Positions 12,290 through 23,779 of a DNA stretch of 64,000 nt are shown here, piece after piece (the first letter of the stretch is position 1; every line of letters starts with the position of its first letter). The DNA is from Prorocentrum cordatum (lineage: Eukaryota > Sar > Dinophyceae > Prorocentrales > Prorocentraceae), in assembly GCA_963575745.1 (NCBI GenBank), contig CAUYUJ010014771.1, positions 157,501-221,500 on the forward strand, written 5' to 3'. A program made the position numbers and the translations under genes. A model generated the notes under the pieces. The model did no database searches, was not told where the DNA came from, and saw nothing but the letters and a program-made list of their open reading frames with translations.

Positions 12290-13200
12290 CCTTGCCAGCA
12301 AAAGGAAACGCTTCGATTCTCGCACCAGGAAGCGTTATTCCCGCACCGGAAGGATGATGTGGCTCTCGCCTTAGCGCCGCGCGCATTCTTTTCAACAATT
12401 TGCAAGAGGTTCGCGGATAGAGGGTGGTTTGTGGTTCTCGCCTGGGCGCCGCGCAGATTCGTGTCAACAATTTGCAAGCGCACATTCGTTTCGAAAACGT
12501 TGCAAGAGTTTCACGGACTGAGGGCGGCTCGTTTTCAAAATGCTCCCTCTCGCCATAGCGACGCGCACATTAGTTGAAGAAATGACTAGCTTTTCACGGA
12601 TGGAGGGCGGGTAGTTTTCAAAATGTGGTTCTCGCCTGAGCGCCACGCACATTCGTTTTGAAAACGTTACAAGAACTTCATGGACGGAGGGCGGGTCGTT
12701 TTCAAAATGTGGTTCTCGCCTCAGCGCGGCGCACATTCTTTTTGAAAACGTTGCAAGAGTTTTACGGACTGAGGGCGGTTCGTTTTCAAACTGTTCCCTC
12801 TCGCCTTAGCGCCGCGCGTATTCGTTTCACAAATCCACATTATTCTCACGGATGGAGGGCGGCTCGTTTTCAAAATGCGGTTCTCGCCAGAGCGCCGCGC
12901 ACATTCGTTTTGAAAACGTTGCAAGAGTTTCACGGATGGAGGGCGGGTAGTTTTCAACATGTGGTTCTCGCCCGAGCGCCGCGCACATTCGTTTTGAAAA
13001 CGTTGCAAGAGTTTTACGGGTTGAGGGCGGCTCTATTTCAAAATGTGACTCTCGCCATAGCGCCGCGCACATTAGTTGAAGAAACTTCAAGACCTTCACA
13101 GATGGAAGGCGGCTTGTTTTCAGCATGTGGCTCTCGCATCCGCGCCGCGCACATTCGTTTCAAACATTTGCAACAACTTCATGGATTGAGGGCGGCTCTA
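12290..13200 (+). repeat. ~85-bp satellite, about ten units
   Basis: The phrase GCGCCGCGCACATTCGTTTT and variants recurs about every 82-88 bp from 12366 to 13141, each followed by GAAAACGTTGCAAGAG, CACGGA and GGAGGGCGG. The translated pattern repeats in several frames. Noncoding satellite. Confidence 0.9.
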
Positions 13201-13251
13201 GTGTTCGATTATACGATCATGCTCGTACTACATACTGTTAAATTATTAGTA

Positions 13252-13275
13252 CAACGACTACTACTACTACTACTG

Positions 13276-13326
<51 letters not shown>

Positions 13327-13368
13327 TTACTAGTGGCACACATATGATTATGAATCAGACTGCTACTA

Positions 13369-13399
<31 letters not shown>

Positions 13400-13400
13400 G

Positions 13401-13431
<31 letters not shown>

Positions 13432-13451
13432 TCACTACTACTACTACTACG

Positions 13452-13496
<45 letters not shown>

Positions 13497-13689
13497 GTTA
13501 CTGTTACGACGACTACTACTTCTACTACTACCACCACCACGACTCCTACGTTTACGACGACTACTACTACTATTGCTGTTTCTACTAATGCTACTGCTAC
13601 TACGACGACTACTACTACAAGTCTTACTACTCTTACTCTTACTACTACTACCACCACTACGACTACTACTACTACTACTACTACTACTG

Positions 13690-13724
<35 letters not shown>

Positions 13725-13757
13725 GCTACTACTACTACTAACGATTACTATTACTAT

Positions 13758-13801
<44 letters not shown>

Positions 13802-13937
13802 CTACTACTCCTACTACTACTACTGCTACTACTACTACTACTGACTGCTACGACTATTACTACGACTATGACTACTATCGCTACTACAATTATTATTAGG
13901 ACTACTTCTACTACTACGACTACGAATACTATTATTA
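13252..13937. repeat. ACT/TAC trinucleotide array 1
   Basis: Nearly pure ACT units with ACG, ATT and GCT variants, immediately left of composite copy 2. Reads as poly-Thr, poly-Tyr or poly-Leu depending on frame. Confidence 0.95.
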
Positions 13938-13941
13938 TTCG

Positions 13942-14858
13942 TCAGAGTGGGGGGACTGAACCGAGCGGTCATTCACTGTCCCTGGGTGCGTGGCTGACGT
14001 GGAATTCAGCGATGCGGATTATTGTTGTTGTTCTTTGTTACTTGTTGTATGTTGTTTGTTGTTTGTTGTTTGTTTTTGTCGTCGTCCCACCTGCGACCCG
14101 CCCAACGACCCACGCGCGACCCACCCCGCGACCCATCCGCGACCCACCCGCGACCCACCCCGCGACTCACCCGCAACCCACCCTGCGACCCACCCGCGAC
14201 CCACCCGCTACCCACCCGCGACCCACCCCGCGACCAGCCCGCGACCCGTCCCGAGACCTCCCCGGCGACCCACCCGCGACCCACCCCGCGACCCACCCGC
14301 GACCCACCCCGCGACCCACCCCGCGACCCACCCGCGACCCACCCGCGACCCACCCGCGACCCACCCCGCGACCCACCCGCGACCCACCCGCGACCCACCC
14401 CGCGACCCGACCAAAATTTCGGCGCCTGCGGCGGGTTTCTTTTGCATTCGTTCCAGGTGGAGAACCTGCGACCCACCTGCGACCCAAACCGCGTTCAGTG
14501 TACAAATTGGAATTTTCGGCGCTTGCGGCGGGTTGTGTTTGAATTTCTTCCATGTGGACGTGGACAGCCCGCGACCCACCCGCGACCCAAACTACGTTCA
14601 ATGAACAAACCAAAACTTCGGCGCCTGCGGCGGGCTTCTTTTGCATTCGTTCCAAGTGGAGAACCTGTCGTCGTCGTCGTCGTCGCCGTCACCGCCGCAG
14701 CCGCCGCCGTCGCCGCGGCCGCCGCCATCGCCGTCGCCGTCGCCGCCGCCGCCGTCGCCGTCGCCGTCGCCGTCGCCGCCTCGCCCCACCCCCCCAGCGC
14801 GCGCGCGCGCTCCGCGGAGGAGGGGGGGGGGAGCAGGGCGAGGAGCAGGAGGAGGACA

Positions 14859-14896
<38 letters not shown>

Positions 14897-15148
14897 TACG
14901 AGGACGAAGAGGAGGCCGACGACGAGGGCGAGGAGGAAAAGGAGGAGGGACGGATGGGGACGACGAGAAAGAAGGGAGGAGGACGGGGAGGAGGAGGGGG
15001 AGGACGACGACGGAAAGGAGGAAAAGGAGGAAAGGAGGAGGGGGGAGGATCGGGATGCGGGAGGAAAAGGAGGAGGAGGAGGAGGGAGGAGGAGGAGGAG
15101 GAGGAGGAGGAGGAACAGGAAGAAGAGGAGGAGGTGGAGGAGGAGGAG

Positions 15149-15180
<32 letters not shown>

Positions 15181-15358
15181 GGACGAGGACGCGGACGAGG
15201 AAGAGGAGGAGGAGGAAGAGGAGCAGGAGGAGGAGGAAGAGGAGGAGGAGGAGGGCGCCATCGACAGGGAAGGTGAGGACCACGAGGTCCGCCGGTTCGA
15301 CGCCCGCGTCGCCCGCGCCCGCCCCCTTCACTCTTATCCGCAATTGCGGGGTGGTACG

Positions 15359-15360
<2 letters not shown>
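13942..15360 (+). repeat. Composite repeat element, copy 2 (short form)
   Basis: Same ends and internal order as 4910-9587: left block, short GTT tract, 9-bp minisatellite (14081-14412), ~100-bp units, triplets, purine-rich tail, right block ending near the CGCAATTGCGGGGTGG motif. It lacks the 770-bp units. It sits between two ACT arrays, whereas copy 1 follows a GAT array and an AT-rich stretch. Confidence 0.8.
14081..14412 (+). repeat. 9-bp minisatellite CGACCCACC, array 2
   Basis: Same unit as array 1 but shorter, again after a GTT-rich tract and followed by the ~100-bp unit. Confidence 0.95.
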
Positions 15361-16325
<965 letters not shown>

Positions 16326-17599
16326 CTGCGATCAGTTAGTTCCAAGGCCACAGGATTGCTACTCCTACGTTTTTTTTCGCGGGCTGGAATATGTTGTTTC
16401 GCTGTTCCGCGGAGCTAGAGATATCGTTCCGTGCGGGGCGGGGGCGCTATCCTGAGATGGACCACCCCCAGGACAGCCGAAGAACATGAATTTACCACTA
16501 AGGATTCAATAGGAATCCTATAGTGCGGGGGCGGTGGGCAGAAAGAGAAGGCAAGACCCGGAGTCAAGCCCGCCCCTTCGCAGTATTAGAACGTGTGTTA
16601 GTAATTCGAATTACTCCTAATAGTACAACTATTGTTATTACTCTTCTGCTACGACTTAGTACCGCTTTTACTGCTACGACCGCATTGCAAGACTAACGAT
16701 TGCTACGTCTTCTCGTATTCCTTGTATTATCAGGACTACGACTGTGTCGTTTCTCTATCACTCCCGCGTTGGCTCCCAATTTGTATTACCGTGCCTATTA
16801 CCACTATCAGCACTACGACGATTATAATTACTATTGCTACTGCGTGCCACTTTTACCAATGCGTACCACTACTACGGCGAAGTCCGACTACGATCGCGAG
16901 CAGCAAGAACTACGTCATAATACTCCTACGGCACAGAAAACTAATATGTTTAACCTGCACGTTTTCCCAAGGGAATGGGCAGCTGCTTGCCTCTTGGGGG
17001 CCCTCCTGAAAGCCTCTTGAGGCATTTTGGTGGCCTCGTGGGCCGTCTTGGGGGCCCCTTTGGCCGTCTTGAGGCCGTCTTGCGTTGTCTAATGGCTGTT
17101 CTGCGCCTCTTCGGCTATGTCTCTGATCGCTTCCCCGCGGCTTGTAAACTTATACCGACGGTAGGGCCCCACACGAGAATCCATTTAATGTGCTCGTTGT
17201 TTTTCCTCTTCGCCTTGGCGGAGACCCTCCTCCCGCCCTCAGTTGCCTCTCCTCCTCGACCTCTTCGCCCTACGTCTCCTCCTCCTCTTTCTCGTCCTCC
17301 CCCTTATCCTCCTCTTCCTCCTCCCCCATTTTCCTCCTCCTCCTCCTCGCTATCCTCCTCTTTCTCCATGTATTATCCTTCTCGTGCTTGTTTTCCCCAT
17401 GCACCACCCCTGCCTCCTGGCTGGGGCAAATCGATGTTTCTCGGCGCCGTTGCCGCCACGGCTGGCATGGGCGCGTTCTCCGACGGCCAGATCGCGAAGC
17501 CGTCGGGGCAGCCCCGCAAGCGAGGCTTTTGGGACAACCCCGCAAGCCGCTGGCGCGCGTGAGCCAGCCGTCGGAACAACCCCGCAAGTCTCGAGCTAA
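16326..17599. other. No gene seen; CCT-rich tract
   Basis: No recognised domain. A CCT/CTC pyrimidine tract lies at about 17245-17370, and GGGGCC/CTTGAGG-type phrases at about 16990-17090. The 3' end of the helicase pseudogene lies just to the right on the minus strand; its exact end is uncertain. Confidence 0.45.
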
Positions 17600-20020
17600 T
17601 CGCGGTCGCGCTTTGGCGGGATGCAGTTTGAACTCCAGTTCTGCCGCGAGCTGCTCCGCTGGCTTGTCGAACTTTCCAAGGCGGCCCGCGCTCAAGGAAC
17701 TCCCGCGTAGGCGGCCGCAGGATCAGCATGTTCCGCATGCGCGTGGCGAGGGAGAACATGACGTAGAGGTGCAGCCATCATTGGTCGTCCGACATGCCCG
17801 TGCGGCCAACGTTCATCATCCCAGGCGCAGTCGATGTAGCGTGGCCGTGCGACAGCGCGGATGTCAGGTAGGACGCGCGCGACAGGGTGAGCCCCGAGCG
17901 GCGGGCGGTGAGCGTCCCCGAACTCTGCCAGGTGAGCTCCTGCTCGGTGGGCCTGAACAGCGCCGAGCTCCTCGGCCGCGCTTCGACCTCGCCGTCGTCG
18001 TCAGCGCCTTCAGCCCTTTGTAGCAGCAGTTCGGCGACCTCCTCGTAGATCGGGGGTTCCTTAATTCCGTGGACCTGCATCCAGATCCCCTGCGGTAGGT
18101 AGCGGGGGCGAAAAAACTGGCCTGGCGCGCACTCCTTGTAGTGACGCTCGTCGTCTGGGTGAAACCCGAAGGACGCGATGATAGCTTGTTTTTCCTGCAC
18201 GAGCCGCGAGACCCACCTTCTTCAGCTCCTGTTGCGCGGCCGCGAACCGAACCCTGGATGTCCCCCGTCTTATGCACGTGCGGGACGTTCCAGAGGCGCC
18301 GACCGGAGTCTGGATCGCTGTGAATCGCGCTGCGTTCGTCCACGGCCTGCGTAACAAAAAATGTTGGCGAAAGACCCAACCATATGCAGTTGCGAGTAAC
18401 GCAATTGTTGGCATCGTCTTCGGTGGAGCTCCCCATAGAGCCACGAACCGTGTGAGTGGTGTGCCGGAATGGGCGCGGCGGTGCCTTGCGAGCGTAGCCA
18501 CTGGGGCCTTCGCTGGAGCCCCTTATGGGGCCACAAAACGCGTGAGGGGTGTGCCGACAAGAGCGGGGTGATGCTTTGCGAACGCAACCGCTGGGGCCTT
18601 CGGTGGAGCTCCTTCTGGGGCCACAGACCGTGTGAGGGGTGTGCCGACATGGGTGCGGTAGTGTCATGCGAGCGCAGCCTGTGGGGCCTCCAGTGGAGCT
18701 CCCTTTGGGGCCACGAAACGTGTGAGGGGTGTGCCGAAATGGGTGCGGTGGTGTCATGCGAGCGCAGCCGCTGGGCCTTCGGTGGGCCTCCTTAGGGGGC
18801 AAACGAAACGTGTGAGGGGTGTGCCGAAACTTTCGCGGTGGTGTCATGCGAGCGCAGCCGCAGGGGCCTTCTGTGGAGCTCCTTATGGGGCTACGAAGCG
18901 CTGCGCTGGGCGGGGGGAGCGCAGGGAGGAGGGAGGAGGAGGAGGAGAGAGGAGGAGGAACGCGCGGACCATCTCTTCAAAACGAAGACCCAACACCACA
19001 GGATGGTTGGGAACAAACACCAGGGGCACGCCCAGACGCCGCGCGTCGCGACGAACGCGCGTGTTGATCCACCCCTCCACCATCTCCCAGGAGATGCCCA
19101 TGCCGTAGCCGAGCCGAAAGTTTCCGTGTTGGTGCCGAGGGTCCACGACGCCGTGGTTGTCCAAGGCCAGCGTTTTCTCCCAGGCGGACCAGACCTCTGG
19201 CGGGAAGGGTTTGCTCTCGCGCGAGTAATTCAAGAGCTCGATCAGAGGGCCACTGGGCTCGAAACGCTTCGTGCCCTTGAGCTCGATGACGCGGGGGGTA
19301 TCAGAGAACACCTTGATGGCGAGGTGAATATCCACCGTCGGCGGTTCCGCGAACTTGTACGACCCCTCGTCCAGGAGCTCTTTCTTTCGTCAGGAGGCCG
19401 ATGGTGCCCGTGGGTTTCAGATGCAGGAAACCGTCGAGGTGCAACACGATGGGGACGCGCCCGAAATGGTGGCGCAGCTGGTTGTGGGTGGACTCCTGCA
19501 CGTCTTGCGTGTCACTGCGTACATGGCAGGCGAGCAGGTCCAGCGCGTTGTACAACGCGGCCGCACCATGTTCACCTCCTCGATGGCAAAAGCGCGGACG
19601 TGCCCCCACAACCACTTCAGCCTCTTTTGCACGCTCCCCAGTTTTTTTCGCGTTGGTGTACCTCTGCACCCGCAGGGCGCAGGCGTCTTGCAGCGCCTTG
19701 GCCCTCACAGTCTCCGTGGAGATATTATTTGCCTGCGCGCTCGGCAAGGCCACGGCCATCATGGCGCCCTTGTCCGGCGCCAACGAGGGCCACACATATT
19801 CAACCAGTATGAAGACGATCTTCTGCACCATAAGCGTCTTCCCCAAGCCGCCTTGGCCCAGCAGGAGCACGTGCGTCACTTTCCTGTCGCTCCAGGATTT
19901 TTTCTGGACGTCGTCCTCCCAAGCGTCGTCGCAGGCCTTGGCGAACTTGGCGACGAAGAGCGTCTGGTCCCGCGTGAATCTCTGGTCCTCTGGCAAATCA
20001 GCGGTCAGGATGGCGATGTA
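17600..20020 (-). pseudogene. Pif1-like DNA helicase, decayed
   Basis: Read right to left. Walker A GQGGLGKT lies at 19835-19858 after FTRDQTLFVAKFAKACDD. Walker B-like AIEEVNMV at about 19564-19593 is in a shifted frame. Then come YNALDLLACHVRSD, the motif-like IVLHLDGFLHLKPTG, a further shift near 19385, and a conserved-looking block down to about 18955. After a minisatellite (18410-18910), coding sequence resumes at about 18380. The C-terminal motif region contains TSDDQ-like sequence followed by an in-frame TGA (17777-17779), where a Trp would fit, then LHLYVMFSLATRM. Pif1-type helicases unwind DNA 5'-3' and are often carried by mobile elements such as Helitrons. No Rep domain is seen, so a Helitron is not supported. 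At least three frameshifts; one lies beside a T7 run near 19640. The 3' end is approximate. Confidence 0.75.
18410..18910. repeat. ~88-bp minisatellite inside the helicase pseudogene
   Basis: About five to six units containing GTGTGAGGGGTGTGCCGA, GGTGCGGTGGTGTCATGCG and CTTCGGTGGAGCTCC. The units fall between two helicase coding blocks, so the array either expanded in an intron or was inserted. Confidence 0.9.
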
Positions 20021-20029
20021 CGCGTTGGA

Positions 20030-20600
20030 TTTGGACTACAAGCTGCCGTCGAACCTGACCGCCTGGGATTCGAACGCGAAACGCGGGGTAGGGACGGGGC
20101 TCCTGCTCCAGACTTCTTCGCCATTTACTCACAGCCGATGCCCCTTTCGGGGCATCCGCACGATTCAACTCTTCGGCGTGCTCAAGTCCTACGCCTGCGA
20201 TGGTAGGCCGATGACCGCCTGGGATTCGAACGCGAAGTGCGGGCCCCATAGGGAGGTGGCTCCCGTTGGAGACTTCCCCGCCGTTCACTCACAGACGAGA
20301 CCCTCACTCAAGACATCCTCGCGATTCGCCTCCCAGGGTTGCTCTGGGTGCTACGCCTGCTATGGTAGGCTGACGACCGCTTGGGATTCGAACGTGAAGC
20401 GAGGGCCCCATAGGGACGGGGTTCCCGCTCCAGACCTCCTCGCCGTTCACATGAGGCAGGCCTCTGTTCAAGACATCTTCACAATTCGCCTCCTAGGGGT
20501 GCTCAAGTGCTACGCCTGCTATGGGAGGCACTCAATTATGGGGCCCCTGCTCGAGACATCATCACGATTCAACTCTTAGGGGGGCTCAAATGCTATGGGT
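20030..20600 (+). repeat. ~157-bp tandem repeat, about three and a half units
   Basis: GCCTGGGATTCGAACGCGAA and close variants recur near 20065, 20218 and 20379. Each is followed by CGGGGCTCCCGCTCCAGAC-like and ACATCCTCGCGATTC-like blocks and TACGCCTGCTATGGTAGGC. It lies directly upstream of the helicase remnant on its minus strand. Confidence 0.9.
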
Positions 20601-20604
20601 GTGA

Positions 20605-20870
20605 AATGGTCAAAATGGTGATGATGATGGAGGTGATGATGATGGTGATGAGCATGGTGCTGTGGCGAGAGACTGAGTGAGTGGGGCGTGGCGGGTGAAA
20701 AAGGGTCAGTGAGCGAGAAAGTGGGAATGATCATGTAGTGATGATGAGGGTTATGATGGTAGCGATGATACCACGATGTTGACGATGACGATGATGTTTG
20801 TGACAATGATGACGTTGATGATGATGATGACGATGACAACAACAACGGTGTTGATGGTGATGGTGGGGCG
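20605..20870. repeat. Degenerate GAT array
   Basis: GAT/GTG-rich triplets in two parts with a unique interruption near 20650-20740. Confidence 0.85.
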
Positions 20871-21224
20871 GGAGGGGGAAGAGAGATCCTGCGGGGTGGG
20901 GTGGTGGGGGGGGGCGCGCAGAGAAATCATAACACCACTTAGGATGCAACGTTAGAAGAGGAAGCATACATATACTTTTACATCCATATATGCAGGTGTA
21001 TATACATATACGCATTTATGTATACACATATTTTTCATGTATGCACTATACGACCACTTTTTGGGTGATAGGGAGGCTTGGGGGGCGGGAAGGGGAGGGG
21101 GGGGGGGCGGGGAACAATCAACAGCTGGCAAAAGCGATGTGTAATGATGACGACGCTTGTGAGGCGCCCTTGACAGAACGACGACGCATGATGACGATGT
21201 TCTGTCGCACTGGAATGTCACTAT
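20871..21224. other. No gene seen
   Basis: G-rich runs near 20910 and 21100, plus AT-rich TATACATATA-type sequence near 20995-21030. No coding signal. Confidence 0.5.
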
Positions 21225-21510
21225 CGCCCCCGCTTTCGATCTCATTCGGTCGATCCCATTATCGACCTCGCAGGATCGATCACACTCGATCGGCCTCACT
21301 ATGGATACCACGATCCTTCCAGTATAGATATTACATTGAATCTCGCTGTCAATCTCACGATCGATCTCAGTATCGATATCACCATCGATTCCTCTATCGA
21401 TCTCATACAACGTCACTGTCTATCTCATCTCCTTTTTCATTTCACTATCCATCCCATGTCTAGCGATTTCATGATCGATCTCGCTATCGATCCCACTATC
21501 GGTACCAAGG
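21225..21510. repeat. Degenerate ~12-bp repeat based on GATCGATCTCACTAT
   Basis: Units such as CGATCTCACTAT, CGATCCCATTAT and CGATCTCAGTAT recur with strong sequence drift. GATC/ATCGAT palindromes are very dense. Confidence 0.8.
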
Positions 21511-21789
21511 CGGAACACCCTGGCCACCGCCGACGGAACACCGCCAGGACACCAACGGGATACCAACGGGACATTACAGGACATCACGGCGGGACACCCC
21601 TGGGCCACAACGCGCCCACTGAGGGCGGAGGGGGGGTCCACTGCATCCGAGTCGTCTTAGCGACGGCGGGGTCATTCCTTTCGCGCGCCCACGCAGCTTC
21701 GCCTCGCCCGCACGTGCGACACGAACACGAAACCGAAACCGATTTCCTGGTTGGGGGTTCTCCGTTCTCCCCCAGAGTCCGATGCATAG

Positions 21790-22234
21790 GCACTTCACAT
21801 GCGAAGCATGTGGTGTTTTAAGCCATCCTGCGAACATGTGTGCGCAAACGCACGCATGCCCATTCCGTCCGTCGAACGAGGATGCTGCGCTGTTTTTGGA
21901 GTTTGACCACGAACAGTTTCGATGAACGCATCGGGATGGCGCTTGCCCTGGACTCGGATGCACCTCTGGAGATACTTGCATCCACCGCGTGCGGCAGGTC
22001 AGCCATTCAGCTGGTGCAGTGCTTGGATTTTTGGCTCGCAGGCAGTGTCCGACGCGCGCCTTGAGAAGGCTTCTGCCCCGGAGTCGGACGCGCAGTGTGG
22101 ATACTTGTGCCATCCAGTTTCGGTCAGCAAGTTGGGTCACAGAGGTCAGCAATCAGCTGCGTCCGTAAACTTTCGGATCGAGGGTTGGGGGGGGCAGGGG
22201 AGCACTGCGCAGTCCAGCTCCAGGAATATTTGCC
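21790..22234 (+). repeat. Host element split repeat A1
   Basis: Aligns along its length with A2 at 35326-35762. Shared landmarks are GCCATCCTGCGAACATG, CCGTCCGTCGAACGAGGAT, ACCGCGTGCGGCAGGTCAGC and GCAGTGTCCGACGCGCGCC. A rough hand count gives about 55 substitutions plus a 9-base indel over about 440 bp. Confidence 0.85.
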
Positions 22235-22239
22235 AGGGG

Positions 22240-23450
22240 GTTGACGGCCCCATGGAACCAGGCGCCGCCGCGAACGCGCTGTGACAATTCCGCGATGCTG
22301 CGCCGACGCCCGCGCTACGGCTCCCGTGGGAAACGGCGAGCCCCGACCCTCTGGCAGCTCCCCGCACGCTGCTGCCAGTCTGGGAAGGCCACGCGGAAGA
22401 GGACAACGAGACCCAGGGGCCTGCAGCCACGACGGGACCGACCAGAGCCCGACGGGAGACCGTCTTTCGGGCCACCCTCCGTGCCCTAGCGGGAGGCTGA
22501 AGAACGCGAGTTGCGGTTGGGGCAGCTGCTCCTCGTCGCTCGCTCTGCCGGCGACCACTGCCGCTTCAACCGGGAGGCAGCGGATGCGGCTGACGACCTG
22601 CGCGTCCACGAGCTCCTGGTGAACACATTCGCCGGGACGGCGACCAGCACGCTCGCGCGCCGAGCTTGCTCCATGTCGCTGTCGATGCGGCGTTTCTGCG
22701 ACAGGTTCGGTTCAGCTACACGCGGCTCCCCCCTCTCAGAGAGCAAGCGAGGTGTACGAGTACGCGGAAGACCTTCGCGCCTCGGGCGCGCCACCGACGA
22801 GGGCGCAGGGATTTCTGGAGGCCTCCCTGTTCGTGCACGGCACGCTGGGCGTGGAGGCAGGGGACGGTTTGTCCCGTAGCGCCCGGGCACGTGGAGCCGT
22901 GGCGCTGAGGTGACAACGAAATCATTTCACGGCCAAGGCTCGCCCTCTGAAGGTGCAGCACTTGCGCATGTTGGAGTCCCTGGCCGAAGATGCGCCGCCC
23001 CACGCGGGGCTTGAGGCCGGCTTCTTGCGCTACCTTGCTCACAGCTGGTCAAGGGCGCGGGATCCGGCACCTTGGAGGACGAACCGTACGTCGATATGCC
23101 AGTGGGCCCAACCGTACGTCGATATGCCAGTGGGCCACGGTGTCATAGAAGTGCGGGCTGCCCGCGTCAAGACCATCAGAGGGCTCAATAGGGCCAGGCT
23201 TGGGCTTCCCCTGGTCGGGATCGCAGAGGGCGCACGGACGGCGCGATCGAGACGTGGACAGAGGCGTGGCCATGCGCGCGGAAGGCAGCGGGCATGCGAA
23301 CCAGCGAGGGCCAGTGCCTGTTGCCAGCAGAGTCCGCTGTCGACGTGCTCGTCCACAGCGCGCTGGCGTCTGCCCCGCAGATCACCGCCATGCTCCGTAG
23401 AAACCCCAATCTCGCTGGGGCGGGACCGGCAGGCGGAGCGCTATACGTCT
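22240..23450 (+). pseudogene. Host tyrosine recombinase, N-terminal and central part
   Basis: Recognised by the wording of the N-terminal core-binding and early catalytic regions of YR proteins. LLVNTFAGTATSTLARRAC lies near 22614-22670. After a frameshift, VYEYAEDLRASGAPP and FLEASLFVHGTLGV follow (about 22752-22855). An in-frame TGA lies at 22911-22913, then TAKARPLKVQHLRMLESLA (about 22926-22990). Later come VIEVRAARVKT and LGLPLVGIAEG (about 23142-23230), which fit the strand around the catalytic Lys. A 27-bp tandem duplication (23081-23136) disrupts the middle. The fragment stops at A1 of the inner element, and its continuation with the catalytic His lies at 31049. A YR would cut and rejoin element DNA. 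The start is not defined; nothing certain is seen before about 22500. Confidence 0.65.
23081..23136 (+). repeat. 27-bp tandem duplication in the host YR remnant
   Basis: The unit beginning AACCGTACGTCGATATGC occurs twice in direct succession inside recombinase coding sequence. Confidence 0.9.
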
Positions 23451-23660
23451 ACATGTTTGATAACGGGCTTTCTTAGTGCGCGTGTAGATAGGGCCGTGAA
23501 CAGCCCAAAACCGAGCGTCAAATTTTTGGAAAATATTGGACGCTGGTTTTTTGGCTTAGAACCCCCCCCCTCGGGCCTCGGTGGGACGGAGGGGGGTGGG
23601 ACAGCGAGGAGTGCGCTCAGAGCTGCGAGAGACAGTCCATAATCTTTTGGGCTCTAGCTT
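23451..23660 (+). repeat. Inner element split repeat A1
   Basis: Matches A2 (30624-30831) end to end. Landmarks are ACGGGCTTTCTTAGTG, GTGTAGATAGGGCCGTGAAC, CTCGGGCCTCGGTGGGACGG and a closing GGGCTCTAGCTT. A rough hand count gives about 20 differences, several of them homopolymer length changes. Confidence 0.9.
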
Positions 23661-23779
23661 TAATCAGGAGAAGCGCCTCCCCGAGCGTCCGCGCGCTCCG
23701 CGCGACCGCCCCAGCGGGCGGCCGCGCCTCCGCCACGACGCGGCTCTCGTGGTTCGCCGCCTGCGTCCTGGGGACATCT

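Noticed and set aside
17600-20020. Helitron call for the helicase remnant
   Set aside because: No Rep/HUH domain and no Helitron-type 3' hairpin with CTRR end was found nearby.
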